DNA of 64,000 nt. It comes from Frateuria_A sp051900415. GTDB taxonomy: Bacteria > Pseudomonadota > Gammaproteobacteria > Xanthomonadales > Rhodanobacteraceae. Below the pieces are notes generated by a model, which was not told where the DNA came from, ran no database searches, and worked only from the letters and a program-made list of their open reading frames with translations. The first letter of the stretch is position 1, and the number at the start of each line of letters is the position of its first letter. The stretch is taken from positions 212,622 to 276,621 of the forward strand of contig NZ_JBHZGL010000004.1 in assembly GCF_051900415.1 (NCBI RefSeq), in the 5' to 3' direction. This document shows positions 33,788 to 42,300 of the stretch, piece by piece. Made by a program: the position numbers and the translations under genes.

Positions 33788-34566
33788 GGAGAGGTTTCCG
33801 GCGTGGCGGCGGCGAGGCCGCCGCGGCGATGGAGTTCAAGCGTGCCGTCCGCGTCCGGTCGACCCAGCCGCGCGAGCCAGTGGCGCAGTGCCGGATCGGT
33901 TGTCCGCGGCTGCAGCAGCAGGTCCAGTCGCCAACCCAGGGGACTGGCTTGCCATTGACCTTGCGCACGCAGCGGGCCGTTGTTCTGGTCGCGCAGTTGG
34001 CCGGTCAGCACGCCGTTGGAGCCTCGCAGGTCCATCCCGAAATCGCCCAGGACAACGGTTTGTGCGCGGGTCCGCATGGAAGCGTCGCGCCACCTTACCC
34101 GGCCATCGAGTTCGACCGGCCAGTTCGCCTGGAGCACCGCCCGCTGCAGTTGCATCGCCAGGGTGCCGCGCGGCGTGCCGAGCGATGAATCGAGCCGCGC
34201 CGCCCATGCCGCCAGGTCGGCACGCAACAACACGTCGGTCCACACGGGACGGCCCTCGCCGTCGCGCTCCAGATGCCCGCTGGCCGTGAGCCCTCGCCCG
34301 GAAAAATCCAGTTGCAGGTCCAGCCGCCCCCAAAGCAGGGCACGCGAAAGCCGCCATTGCATCTGTCCCAGCGAGCGACCGTCCAGGCCGAGCAGTTCCC
34401 GCGCCCCACCGTTCCAGACCAGTCCGTGCACACCTTCGAGCCTGAGGCCGTGCAGGCGTGACTGCACGAACGGCACCGCCCAGCGTGCCGGCAGCAACAG
34501 CACCAGCAGGGCGACGAGCAACAGCAGGATGGCGGCGGTCAGCCAGGCGACGCGCGAGCGTTTCAC
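33784..34566 (-). CDS. gspN: GspN, type II secretion accessory protein
   Basis: The 260-residue protein has one N-terminal membrane helix (VAWLTAAILLLLVALLVLLL) and a periplasmic domain with the T2SSN pattern (PARWAVPFVQSRLHGLRLEG, VWNGGARELLGLDGRSLGQM, WRLSRALLWGRLDLQLDFSG). GspN is a bitopic, non-universal partner of T2SS. The start is taken as GTG 34566 with AGGA upstream. A TTG at 34599 is also open. No other gsp genes are in the window, so it is separated from the main T2SS operon. Confidence 0.82.
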   Translation of the reverse strand: MKRSRVAWLTAAILLLLVALLVLLLPARWAVPFVQSRLHGLRLEGVHGLVWNGGARELLGLDGRSLGQMQWRLSRALLWGRLDLQLDFSGRGLTASGHLERDGEGRPVWTDVLLRADLAAWAARLDSSLGTPRGTLAMQLQRAVLQANWPVELDGRVRWRDASMRTRAQTVVLGDFGMDLRGSNGVLTGQLRDQNNGPLRAQGQWQASPLGWRLDLLLQPRTTDPALRHWLARLGRPDADGTLELHRRGGLAAATPETSP

Positions 34567-34615
34567 TTCGGTCCTTGAGCTTGAGCGGCTACGCCGCAAC
34601 GCCGATCATAGCGGG

Positions 34616-35995
34616 ATGGACGCACCCTCCCCCGATGCGCCGGCCGTTGCCGGCAACGCCGCGCTGGCCGCGCGGGATCTCAAACATGTGTGGCACCCGT
34701 GCACGCAGATGCATGACCACGAAAGCATCCCGCTGGTACCGATCGTGCGGGGCGAAGGCGCGTGGCTGTTCGATGCCGATGGTCGCCGCTACCTGGACGG
34801 CGTCAGTTCGTGGTGGACCAACATCTTCGGCCACGCCAATCCGCGCCTGGCCGCCGCACTGGCCGACCAGGCGCAGCGACTCGAGCACGTGATTTTCGCC
34901 GGCTTCACCCATGAGCCCGCGATCGAGCTGGCCGAAGAACTCGTGCGTATCGCGCCGCCGGGGCTTGAGCGCGTGTTCTACGCCGACATCGGCTCCGCCG
35001 CCGTTGAGGTGGCGCTCAAGATGAGCTTCCACTACTGGCTCAATCGGGGTCATGGCGAGAAGACGCGCTTCATCGCGCTCACCGGCAGTTACCACGGCGA
35101 GACGCTGGGCGCGCTGTCGGTCAGCGACGTGGCGCTGTATCGCAAGACCTACGCGCCGCTGCTGCTGACGCCGATCCTGGCGCCTTCGCCGGACGCCTAC
35201 GAGGGCGAGCCGGGAGAAACGCCCTCGCAGGTCGCGGCACGGCGTCTGGAAGAACTGCGCGCCCTGCTCGAACGCCACGCGCACGAAACCTGCGCGGTGA
35301 TGGTCGAACCGCTGGTGCAGTGCGCCGGCGGGATGCGCATGTACCACCCCGATTATTTGGCCGGCCTGCGCCGTTTGTGCGACCAATTCGACGTGCACTT
35401 CATCGCCGACGAGATCGCGGTGGGCTTTGGCCGCACCGGGACGTTGTTCGCCTGCGAGCAGGCCGCCGTAGCGCCGGATTTCATGTGCCTCTCGAAGGGA
35501 CTGACCGGCGGTACGTTGCCACTGGCCGCAGTGCTCACGACCGAAGCCGTATACGCGGCCTTCTATGCCGAATACAACGCCGGCAAGGCCTTCCTGCACT
35601 CGCACAGTTACACCGGCAATCCGCTGGTTTGCCGCGTGGCGCTGGAAACGCTGGCCATCTTCCGCGACGAGCCGGTGCTGGAGCGCAACCGCGTGCTTGC
35701 CGAGCATCTGGCGAAGAGGCTCGCGCCGCTGCGCGACCATCCGCACGTCGCCGACGTGCGCCAGACCGGCATGATCGCCGCGGTGGAGTTGGTCGCCGAC
35801 AAGCGCACGCGCAGGCCCTGGCCATCGACAGAACGGCGCGGCATGCGCGTGTATCTGCACGGACTGGAGAACCAGGCGCTGCTGCGGCCGCTGGGCAACG
35901 TGGTGTATTTCATGCCGCCCTATGTCGTCACGACGCAGGACATCGACCATCTGGTGGATGTGGCCATCGCCGGCATCGAGCGCGCGGTGGCCTGA
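34616..35995 (+). CDS. bioA: BioA, adenosylmethionine-8-amino-7-oxononanoate aminotransferase
   Basis: The 459-residue class III aminotransferase makes 7,8-diaminopelargonate for biotin, using SAM as amino donor. It has HPCTQMHDHE and SSWWTNIFGH near the N-terminus (the substrate-binding WW of BioA), GSYHGETLGA, DEIAVGFGRTG, and Lys294 in LSKGLTGG as PLP lysine. It is divergent from gspN with 49 bases between starts. No BirA-type operator is evident. rsmE follows 59 bases later. Confidence 0.95.
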   Translation: MDAPSPDAPAVAGNAALAARDLKHVWHPCTQMHDHESIPLVPIVRGEGAWLFDADGRRYLDGVSSWWTNIFGHANPRLAAALADQAQRLEHVIFAGFTHEPAIELAEELVRIAPPGLERVFYADIGSAAVEVALKMSFHYWLNRGHGEKTRFIALTGSYHGETLGALSVSDVALYRKTYAPLLLTPILAPSPDAYEGEPGETPSQVAARRLEELRALLERHAHETCAVMVEPLVQCAGGMRMYHPDYLAGLRRLCDQFDVHFIADEIAVGFGRTGTLFACEQAAVAPDFMCLSKGLTGGTLPLAAVLTTEAVYAAFYAEYNAGKAFLHSHSYTGNPLVCRVALETLAIFRDEPVLERNRVLAEHLAKRLAPLRDHPHVADVRQTGMIAAVELVADKRTRRPWPSTERRGMRVYLHGLENQALLRPLGNVVYFMPPYVVTTQDIDHLVDVAIAGIERAVA

Positions 35996-36054
35996 CCATC
36001 CCACGGTGAGGGGGCTTGGACGGCCCTCGCGACCCGCCCACTGCCAGGACCTTC

Positions 36055-36789
36055 ATGCGTACGATCCGTATCCACGTCGACGAACCGCTCGCCCCCGGCA
36101 CTCAGATGAGCCTGCCACCGCAGGCAGGCGAGCACGTGGCACGCGTGCTGCGCCTGGGCGAAGGCGCGCCGCTGGTGCTGTTCAATGGCGACGGCCACGA
36201 CTACGCGACGGTCATCACCCAGGTCGGCAAGCGCGAGGTACGCGTGCGGGTCGACGACCGGCAGGCGATCGCCAACGAGTCGCCGTTGCCGCTCACGCTG
36301 GCGCAGGGCGTCGCGCGCGGCGAGAAGATGGACCTGATCGTGCAGAAAGCGACCGAGCTGGGCGTGGCCCGGATCGTGCCGCTGCTGACCGAACGCTCGG
36401 AAGTCCGTCTCGATCCGGCGCGTGCGGAAAAGCGGCTGGCGCACTGGCGCGCCGTCGTTGCCAGCGCCTGCGAGCAGAGCGGTCGCGCCCGGTTGCCGGA
36501 GGTCCTGCCGACGCAAACGCTCGAGGCCTGGCTGGCATCCCTGCCGCAGGATGGGGCTTTGCGCCTGGCGCTGCTGCCCGAGGGCAACCAGTCGCCACGC
36601 GACCTTGCCTTCGGTGCGGCTGGCGCGCTGCTGGTGGTGGGACCGGAAGGCGGGCTCGGCGAGCGTGACGTGGCCAGCCTGACGAGCGCCGGTTTCGCGG
36701 CCCTGCGGCTCGGGCCTCGCATCCTGCGCACCGAGACCGCGGGGCTCGCGGCGCTGGCGGCGTTGCAGGCGTTGCACGGCGATATCTAG
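36055..36789 (+). CDS. rsmE: RsmE, 16S rRNA m3U1498 methyltransferase
   Basis: The 244-residue SPOUT methyltransferase has an N-terminal PUA-like domain (HVARVLRLGEGAPLVLFNGDG) and the knotted C-terminal domain with VQKATELGVARIVPLLTERSEV, GPEGGLGERDV and LRLGPRILRTETA. It methylates U1498 of 16S rRNA in the 30S decoding region. The ATG at 36055 is chosen at the family N-terminus (RTIRIHVDEPL). It stands directly behind bioA. Confidence 0.95.
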   Translation: MRTIRIHVDEPLAPGTQMSLPPQAGEHVARVLRLGEGAPLVLFNGDGHDYATVITQVGKREVRVRVDDRQAIANESPLPLTLAQGVARGEKMDLIVQKATELGVARIVPLLTERSEVRLDPARAEKRLAHWRAVVASACEQSGRARLPEVLPTQTLEAWLASLPQDGALRLALLPEGNQSPRDLAFGAAGALLVVGPEGGLGERDVASLTSAGFAALRLGPRILRTETAGLAALAALQALHGDI

Positions 36790-36907
36790 GGGCAGCGCTT
36801 CGGGGCCGACCCGGAACCAGGCGAGCGCGCGCCCCGCCCGAACCCTCGCCTGCCTCGTGTCCGGCAGGCTACGCCTGTGCGACCGGTTGCCTGATCGGGT
36901 GGTGACC

Positions 36908-37037
36908 GCGCCCAGGCGACGCCGGCCTGCTCGTCGGGGCGCAGCAACGCGGATCCGCCTCGAGGCTCCGCGGGACCGGCACGAAGTCGTTTCGCACCAA
37001 TACCTGCGCCTTCATGCGAGGTGGCGGCGCGCGGCTT
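36908..37037 (-). pseudogene. Decayed duplicate of the 3' end of chpC
   Basis: This stretch is a diverged copy of the last ~45 codons of chpC (37101-37237), set about 192 bases beyond it. Matching blocks include CCTGCTCGTCG, CAGCAACG, TCCGCCTCGA, GTCGTTTCGCACCA/GTCGTCGCGCACCA and ACCTGCGCCTTCATGC/ACCTGTGCCTTTACGC. On the reverse strand it encodes KAQVLVRND, like KAQVLVRDD of ChpC, and in another frame ALLRPDEQAGVA, like TLLSLDEQVGAA. So it has at least one frameshift and several short deletions. It fills much of the 312-base gap between rsmE and chpC, which shows nothing else. Confidence 0.75.
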
Positions 37038-37101
37038 GGGACGCTTCGACTTCACCCTGCGAACTACGCGCAACGCGAACGGCTTTCCCGCGATGCGGCG
37101 C

Positions 37102-37593
37102 TCAGGCAGCGCCGACCTGCTCGTCGAGACTCAGCAACGTGGCCAGTTCCGCCTCGATGCCTTCCAGGTCCGGAATGACCGCGATGTCGTCGCGCACCAG
37201 CACCTGTGCCTTTACGCCGGACGGCAAAGGCGCGCCATCGTGCGTAGGGATGATGAGCTCGGCGTTGAGCGTGGTCAGGCGGGGGAAGCCCTGGGTCACC
37301 ACCGCGATGAAGGGCAGCCTGGCGTTGTTGCCCAGGGCCTTGAGCACGGCCACGCGGACCGCCAGGTCGGCATCACCCTCGGGTGCGCCGGCGAGCTTGG
37401 TGAAGGAGACCAGCGGCACGCGCCAGCCACGCCAGGCGATGCGGCCAAGCAGCCACTCGGGGGCGCCCTCGACCGGCTCGGGCGTCGGCAGGGTGATCAC
37501 TTCGGCCACGGTGGCATTGGGCAGCAACAGGCGCAGCTGGCCTACCGGCACGAGGACGCAGCGGATTTCGCGCGGCAGGGGTTGTTCGCTCAT
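37102..37593 (-). CDS. chpC: ChpC, CheW-like adaptor of the Pil-Chp system
   Basis: The 163-residue protein has a CheW-like domain (VGQLRLLLPNATVAEVITLP, LLGRIAWRGWRVPLVSF, TLNAELIIPTH, VLVRDDIAVIPDLEGIEAEL). In Pseudomonas, ChpC is a second CheW-type protein that links extra receptors to ChpA. It overlaps chpB by four bases (ATGA on the reverse strand at 37590-37593) and is the last gene of the pil-chp operon. A broken copy of its end lies just downstream. Confidence 0.88.
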   Translation of the reverse strand: MSEQPLPREIRCVLVPVGQLRLLLPNATVAEVITLPTPEPVEGAPEWLLGRIAWRGWRVPLVSFTKLAGAPEGDADLAVRVAVLKALGNNARLPFIAVVTQGFPRLTTLNAELIIPTHDGAPLPSGVKAQVLVRDDIAVIPDLEGIEAELATLLSLDEQVGAA

Positions 37594-39389
37594 GGCTGAC
37601 CTTCCGGGATGAACTCGGCCAGGCGCGCCGCCAGTTCGCGGGGCGTGCCGGCCTGATGGGACAGATTCTCGGCCAGCACGCCGCTGACCATGTCGGAGAC
37701 GTGCTGGCCGCCGCTGGCTTCGACCCAGACCTGGCCGCCACGATCGTGCACCGCCTGACAACCGGCCACCGCGTCGGTGGAGCGGCCGGCGAACACGATG
37801 GCGATCACGTCGCGGCCGAAGGCCTCGGCGGCCTGCGTGAGGCTGACGTCGATCGACGGCACGTGACCGGCGCCCGCCTCGATCGGTTGCAACTCGATCG
37901 TACCGTCGCGTCGCAACATCACCTGGCGGTCCGAGGGCACCACGATGACCTCGCCCACGCTGGCCCGCACGCCCGCTTCGGCGAGGCGTACCGGAAGCGC
38001 GCACTGCGAAGCGAAATACTCGACCAGGCCATCCGCCGGGCGGCCGGCCAGATGTTGGGTATGCAGCACGGTGGTGCGCAAGCCGGCGGGCAGCGCGGCC
38101 AGGAACTCACCGACCGATGCCGTGCTTTCAGTGGTGGCGCCCAACACCACCAGCCGACGCAGCGCGGTGGCTGGTGCTTCGAGCACCATTTCGTGCGTCG
38201 GTGCGAAGTCCTGGGGGGCGATGGCCTCCTCAAGGGAGACCAGTTCGAGGCTGAGGCCGGGAAGGACGGGCGAGGCGCCATCCTCGGCGTCGGGCGCGAG
38301 ATAATCGACCGCACTGACTTTCTCGATGCCGAACTCGGCCGCTTCAGCGTGCCCGGCAACATCAGTGCCGGGCGCAAGGTAGTCGATGGCGCTGACTTTT
38401 TCGATACCGAACTCGGCAGGCGCCGCCTGCTCCACTGGAGCTAAGGCGGCGGGCGCGGGTTCATCGCCATCAAGCAGCGTCCAGCTGTCGGAGATGCGCG
38501 CGGCGGCGACCGTTTCGGCGACCGCACGTGACGTGGCCGGAGCCACGTCCTCGCCGATCGGCGCAAGCTCAAGGTGATCGAGCCGGAAGGTGGCGTGTGG
38601 CGCCGCTTCCGTCCGGGCATTGGCGCCGCCCTCGACGGCAGGGGCCGGATCTTCGTCGATCGCCGACAATTCCAGCGCGGCCAGCGGACGGGGTGCTTCG
38701 GTCGCTTCGGCCACCGCGACCACTGCGCCGCCGGCATCCTCATCGTCGGCTTTCGCCTGCACATGCAGGGCGGCACCGAAGTCGCCATCGTGCAACGGCG
38801 CGCCTTCGCCAGCGGCGTAATTGAGGCCCGAACCGAAATCGTCGGCATCGTCGGCCGGCACGTCGGAAGCCAGCAAGGCTTCGAGCTCGGCGGCGAGCGT
38901 CTCGGAGACGGCCGCCTGGCGTGCCTCTTCGTCCTCCGGCGCCTCGCTGAGGCCTTGCACGCCGAGGTCGGCCGGCACGGCTTCGGTCACAGGTGCCGCG
39001 ACGTGATGCTCATCGGCAACGTCGGCCGGCGCCGGCGGGCGCGGCGGATCGGCGTCGCCGATCGCCAACACCTTCATCGCCAGGTGGCGGGCCCACCGCG
39101 CACGGTCCCAACCCTCCAGCCGACGGCTTGCCTGCGCATCGTTGAAGACCACGCGAGGGCGATCACCTTCCAGGGTGTCGTCCAGGCGATCCAGCGCGCT
39201 GTCGTCCTCGTCGTCGAGGTTGACCACCAGCACATCGGCATCGACCGAGGACAGCAGCTCGCGGCTCAGGCCGTTCAACGGCCCCTCGTGCACGATCCGC
39301 GCACCGCGTTCCTGCAGGGCGCTGCGCAATTGCTCACCCAGGCCCGCGTCGTCGAACAGCAGGGCGACCGCCGGTACCGCCTCAGCCAT
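37590..39389 (-). CDS. chpB: ChpB, CheB-like methylesterase with altered catalytic serine
   Basis: The 599-residue protein has an N-terminal pseudo-receiver region (~1-110: VALLFDDAGLGEQLRSAL, DADVLVVNLDDED). A long acidic linker follows with a 26-residue tandem duplication (two copies of EFGIEKVSA-I/V-DYLAP near 328-360), then a C-terminal CheB-like domain from ~413. CheB uses Ser-His-Asp. Here the GASTGG serine position is Thr419 (GATTES), while His446 (TQHL) and Asp539 (GRSTDAVAG) keep the expected 27- and 93-residue spacing. Activity on PilJ is doubtful. It overlaps chpA by eight bases and chpC by four. Confidence 0.88.
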   Translation of the reverse strand: MAEAVPAVALLFDDAGLGEQLRSALQERGARIVHEGPLNGLSRELLSSVDADVLVVNLDDEDDSALDRLDDTLEGDRPRVVFNDAQASRRLEGWDRARWARHLAMKVLAIGDADPPRPPAPADVADEHHVAAPVTEAVPADLGVQGLSEAPEDEEARQAAVSETLAAELEALLASDVPADDADDFGSGLNYAAGEGAPLHDGDFGAALHVQAKADDEDAGGAVVAVAEATEAPRPLAALELSAIDEDPAPAVEGGANARTEAAPHATFRLDHLELAPIGEDVAPATSRAVAETVAAARISDSWTLLDGDEPAPAALAPVEQAAPAEFGIEKVSAIDYLAPGTDVAGHAEAAEFGIEKVSAVDYLAPDAEDGASPVLPGLSLELVSLEEAIAPQDFAPTHEMVLEAPATALRRLVVLGATTESTASVGEFLAALPAGLRTTVLHTQHLAGRPADGLVEYFASQCALPVRLAEAGVRASVGEVIVVPSDRQVMLRRDGTIELQPIEAGAGHVPSIDVSLTQAAEAFGRDVIAIVFAGRSTDAVAGCQAVHDRGGQVWVEASGGQHVSDMVSGVLAENLSHQAGTPRELAARLAEFIPEGQP

Positions 39390-42300
39390 GGATCGCCTCC
39401 ACCGCCATCGCGCGCTGCTCCAGGACTTCGGCGATCTGCGCCAGCAGTTCGGCCTCCTGGTAGGGCTTGCCGAGGTAGCGGTCAACACCGATGTCGAAGG
39501 CGCGCTGGCGATGTTTGTCGCCGGTGCGCGAGGTGATCATGATGATCGGCACCTCGCGCAGGCGCGCGTCCGCCTTCATCTGCGTGGCCAACTCGTAACC
39601 GTCCATGCGCGGCATCTCGATATCGAGCAGCATCATGTCCGGCACGCGGTCGTGCAGTTTCTCCAGCGCGTCGACGCCGTCCTTCGCGGTGAACACCTCG
39701 TAGTCGTGGCGTTCCAGCACGCGGCCGGTGACCTTGCGCATGGTGATCGAGTCGTCCACCACCATCACCAGCGGCTTGGCGCGCTGCTCTTCGATCAGCG
39801 GCGAGGCCACCGCGCTCAGGCCATCGGCCAGACGCTGCTCGCGACGGATAATGGCGTGGCGGACCAGCGGCGGCAGGTCGAGAATGATCAGCACCGAGCC
39901 GTCGCCCATGATGGTCGCGCCGAGCACGCCCGGCACCGAGCTGACCTGCGGGCCGACCGACTTGACCACGATCTCGCGCGAGCCGATCACCGCGTCGATG
40001 CGGATCGCGGCGCGCAGGTCGCCGGCGCGGGTCAGCAGCAGCGGGAGTTGTTCTTCCTCGATGACCGGGTTGGGCTGCAGGCCAAGCAGGTCGGCCAGGT
40101 CGTGGATGCCGTAGGCGTCGCCGTTGTAGTCGAACGACGGGTTGGCCTCGCCCAGGCGGGCGCCCAGGTCGTCCGGGCTGATCCGGGCCACGCCCTGCAC
40201 CGACGTCATCGGGATGGCGAAGGTCGCCTCGCCGATGCGCACCACGATGGCCTGGGTAACCGCCAGGGTGAACGGCAGGCGCAGGATGAAGGTCGTGCCC
40301 TGGCCCTGCTGCGATTCGATCGCCAGCGAACCGCCCAGCTGCTTGATCTCGTTGGCCACCACGTCCATGCCCACGCCGCGGCCGGCAAGCTGGGTGACGT
40401 GGCTGGCGGTCGAGAAGCCGGTCTGGGTGATCAGGCTGAGCAGTTGGTCATCGCTCGGACGCGAGTCGGCACGCAGCAGGCCACGCTCGATCGCGCGGGC
40501 GCGGATCGCCTCGCGATCCAAGCCACGGCCATCGTCGCTGACGCGCACCACCACCTCGGTGGCCTCGCGGGCAACGCGGATCCGTACCGCGCCCTCGGTC
40601 GGCTTGCCCGCCTTGCGACGGTCGGCCGGCGACTCGATGCCGTGCGCAATGGCGTTGCGCAGCATGTGCTCGAACGGCGCCTTGATGCGGTCGAGCAGGT
40701 TGCGGTCCATTTCGCCGTGAGCACCCTCGACGTACAGCTGGGCGCTCTTGCCTTCTTCCTGCGCGGCCTGGCGCAGCGTGCGGCGCAGGTTCGGCACCAT
40801 CGTGTCGAACGGCAGCATGCGGGTGCGCAACAGACCGTCCTGCAGCTCGGCGCTGACACGCGACTGCTGGATCAGCAGGGTTTCGGACTGGCGGGTGAGC
40901 TCGTCCAGCATGTTCTGGATCGAGACAAGGTCGGACACCGACTCGGCCAGCGCACGCGAGTACTGCTGCAGCTGCGAGAAGCGGTCGAGCTCGAGTGGAT
41001 CGAACACGCCGATGCCGGCCTCGCGATGCTCTCGCTGGAAGCGCGCGATGATCTGCGCTTCGGTCTCGATTTCGAGCATGCGCAGCTGGCTGCGAAGACG
41101 CTGCACGGTCTGGTCCAGCTCGACCAGGTTGAATCGGTAGCCGGCGACCTGCTGCTCCAGGCGCGAACGGTAGATCGCGACCTCGCCGGCATGGTTCACC
41201 AGGTTGTCGAGCAGTTCCGCGCGGACGCGGATCTGTTCCTGCGTCGAGCGAACCTCCTCTTCCTCGCGCTCGGGCAGCAGCTCGGGCAACAACTCCGGCA
41301 GCGGTGCGGCCGGCAGCCTCGCCGACGGCATCGCGACCGGAGCATGCGCGGTGTCGTGCCCTTCGTCGGACAGCGCTTCCTGGCCAGCCAAAGCCAGCAG
41401 ACGATCAATCAACGCCTGCGGGTACTCGATCGGCTGGCTCTGCGAAACGCGTTTGACCAGCGAATGCAGCGCGTCGAAGCTGACTTCCAGGGCACCGATC
41501 AGCTGCGCCGTATCGCGCTCGGCAACCGGCTTCTCCAGCAGCGTCTCGATGGCATGGGTCAGATCGCCTACGGGCACCAGCCCGGCGATGCGCGCACCGC
41601 CCTTGAGGGTGTGCAGGTCGCGCTGGAGGCCAGCGGCATGCGATGTCTCGCTCGGCTCGGCCCGCCACTCGGCCAGCAGGCCATCGGCGTGGTCGAGCAG
41701 TTCGTTCGCCTCTTCGGTGAAGATTTCCAGCAGGTCCGGATCGATCTGCCCGACCCACGGTTGCGCCGGCGTGTCGTCGATGGCGAGCGGCACGAACGGC
41801 ACGAACGCTGCGTCGGCCGGCTCTTTTTCGGCTTCGTCGGCGCCGGCAGCGCGGGTGGCCTCGGCAGCCTCGATCGTGAGCGGCGGGCGCGCTGCCTCGA
41901 CCACCTCCGGAACCTCGATGGTCTCCGGCTCGGCCGGCCCAGCCACCTCTTTCTCGGTCATTTCGGCCGAGGAAGATTCCACACTTTCCGCAGCTTCCGC
42001 CTGAGTGGCGACGTCGTCTGCATCGACGAACTCGCGCGGGAGATCCACTGGATCGGACAGCAGCAAAGTGGCGTCCCGCTCCTCGTCGGCTTCGTTCGAA
42101 ACCTCCAGCTCAGGCTCCTGCGCACCGCTGTCCAAGCCCAGCGCCGGGAGATCGTCCAGCCCGGCTTCGCTGTCGTCCACGACGACTTGCGATACCGGCA
42201 TCGCCGACGGACCGTCGGCCGGTTCGTTCAACAGACTGTCCAGCAGCGCGGCGAGGCTCTGTTCGTCCTCGGCCTGCCCGGTGTCGACCGAGAGGCCTTC

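Noticed and set aside
36786..37073. A 95-codon - strand frame beyond chpC as a separate gene
   Set aside because: Only the part ALLRPDEQAGVA makes sense, as a frameshifted remnant of the chpC end. The rest is arginine-rich noise. It is reported as a pseudogene instead.
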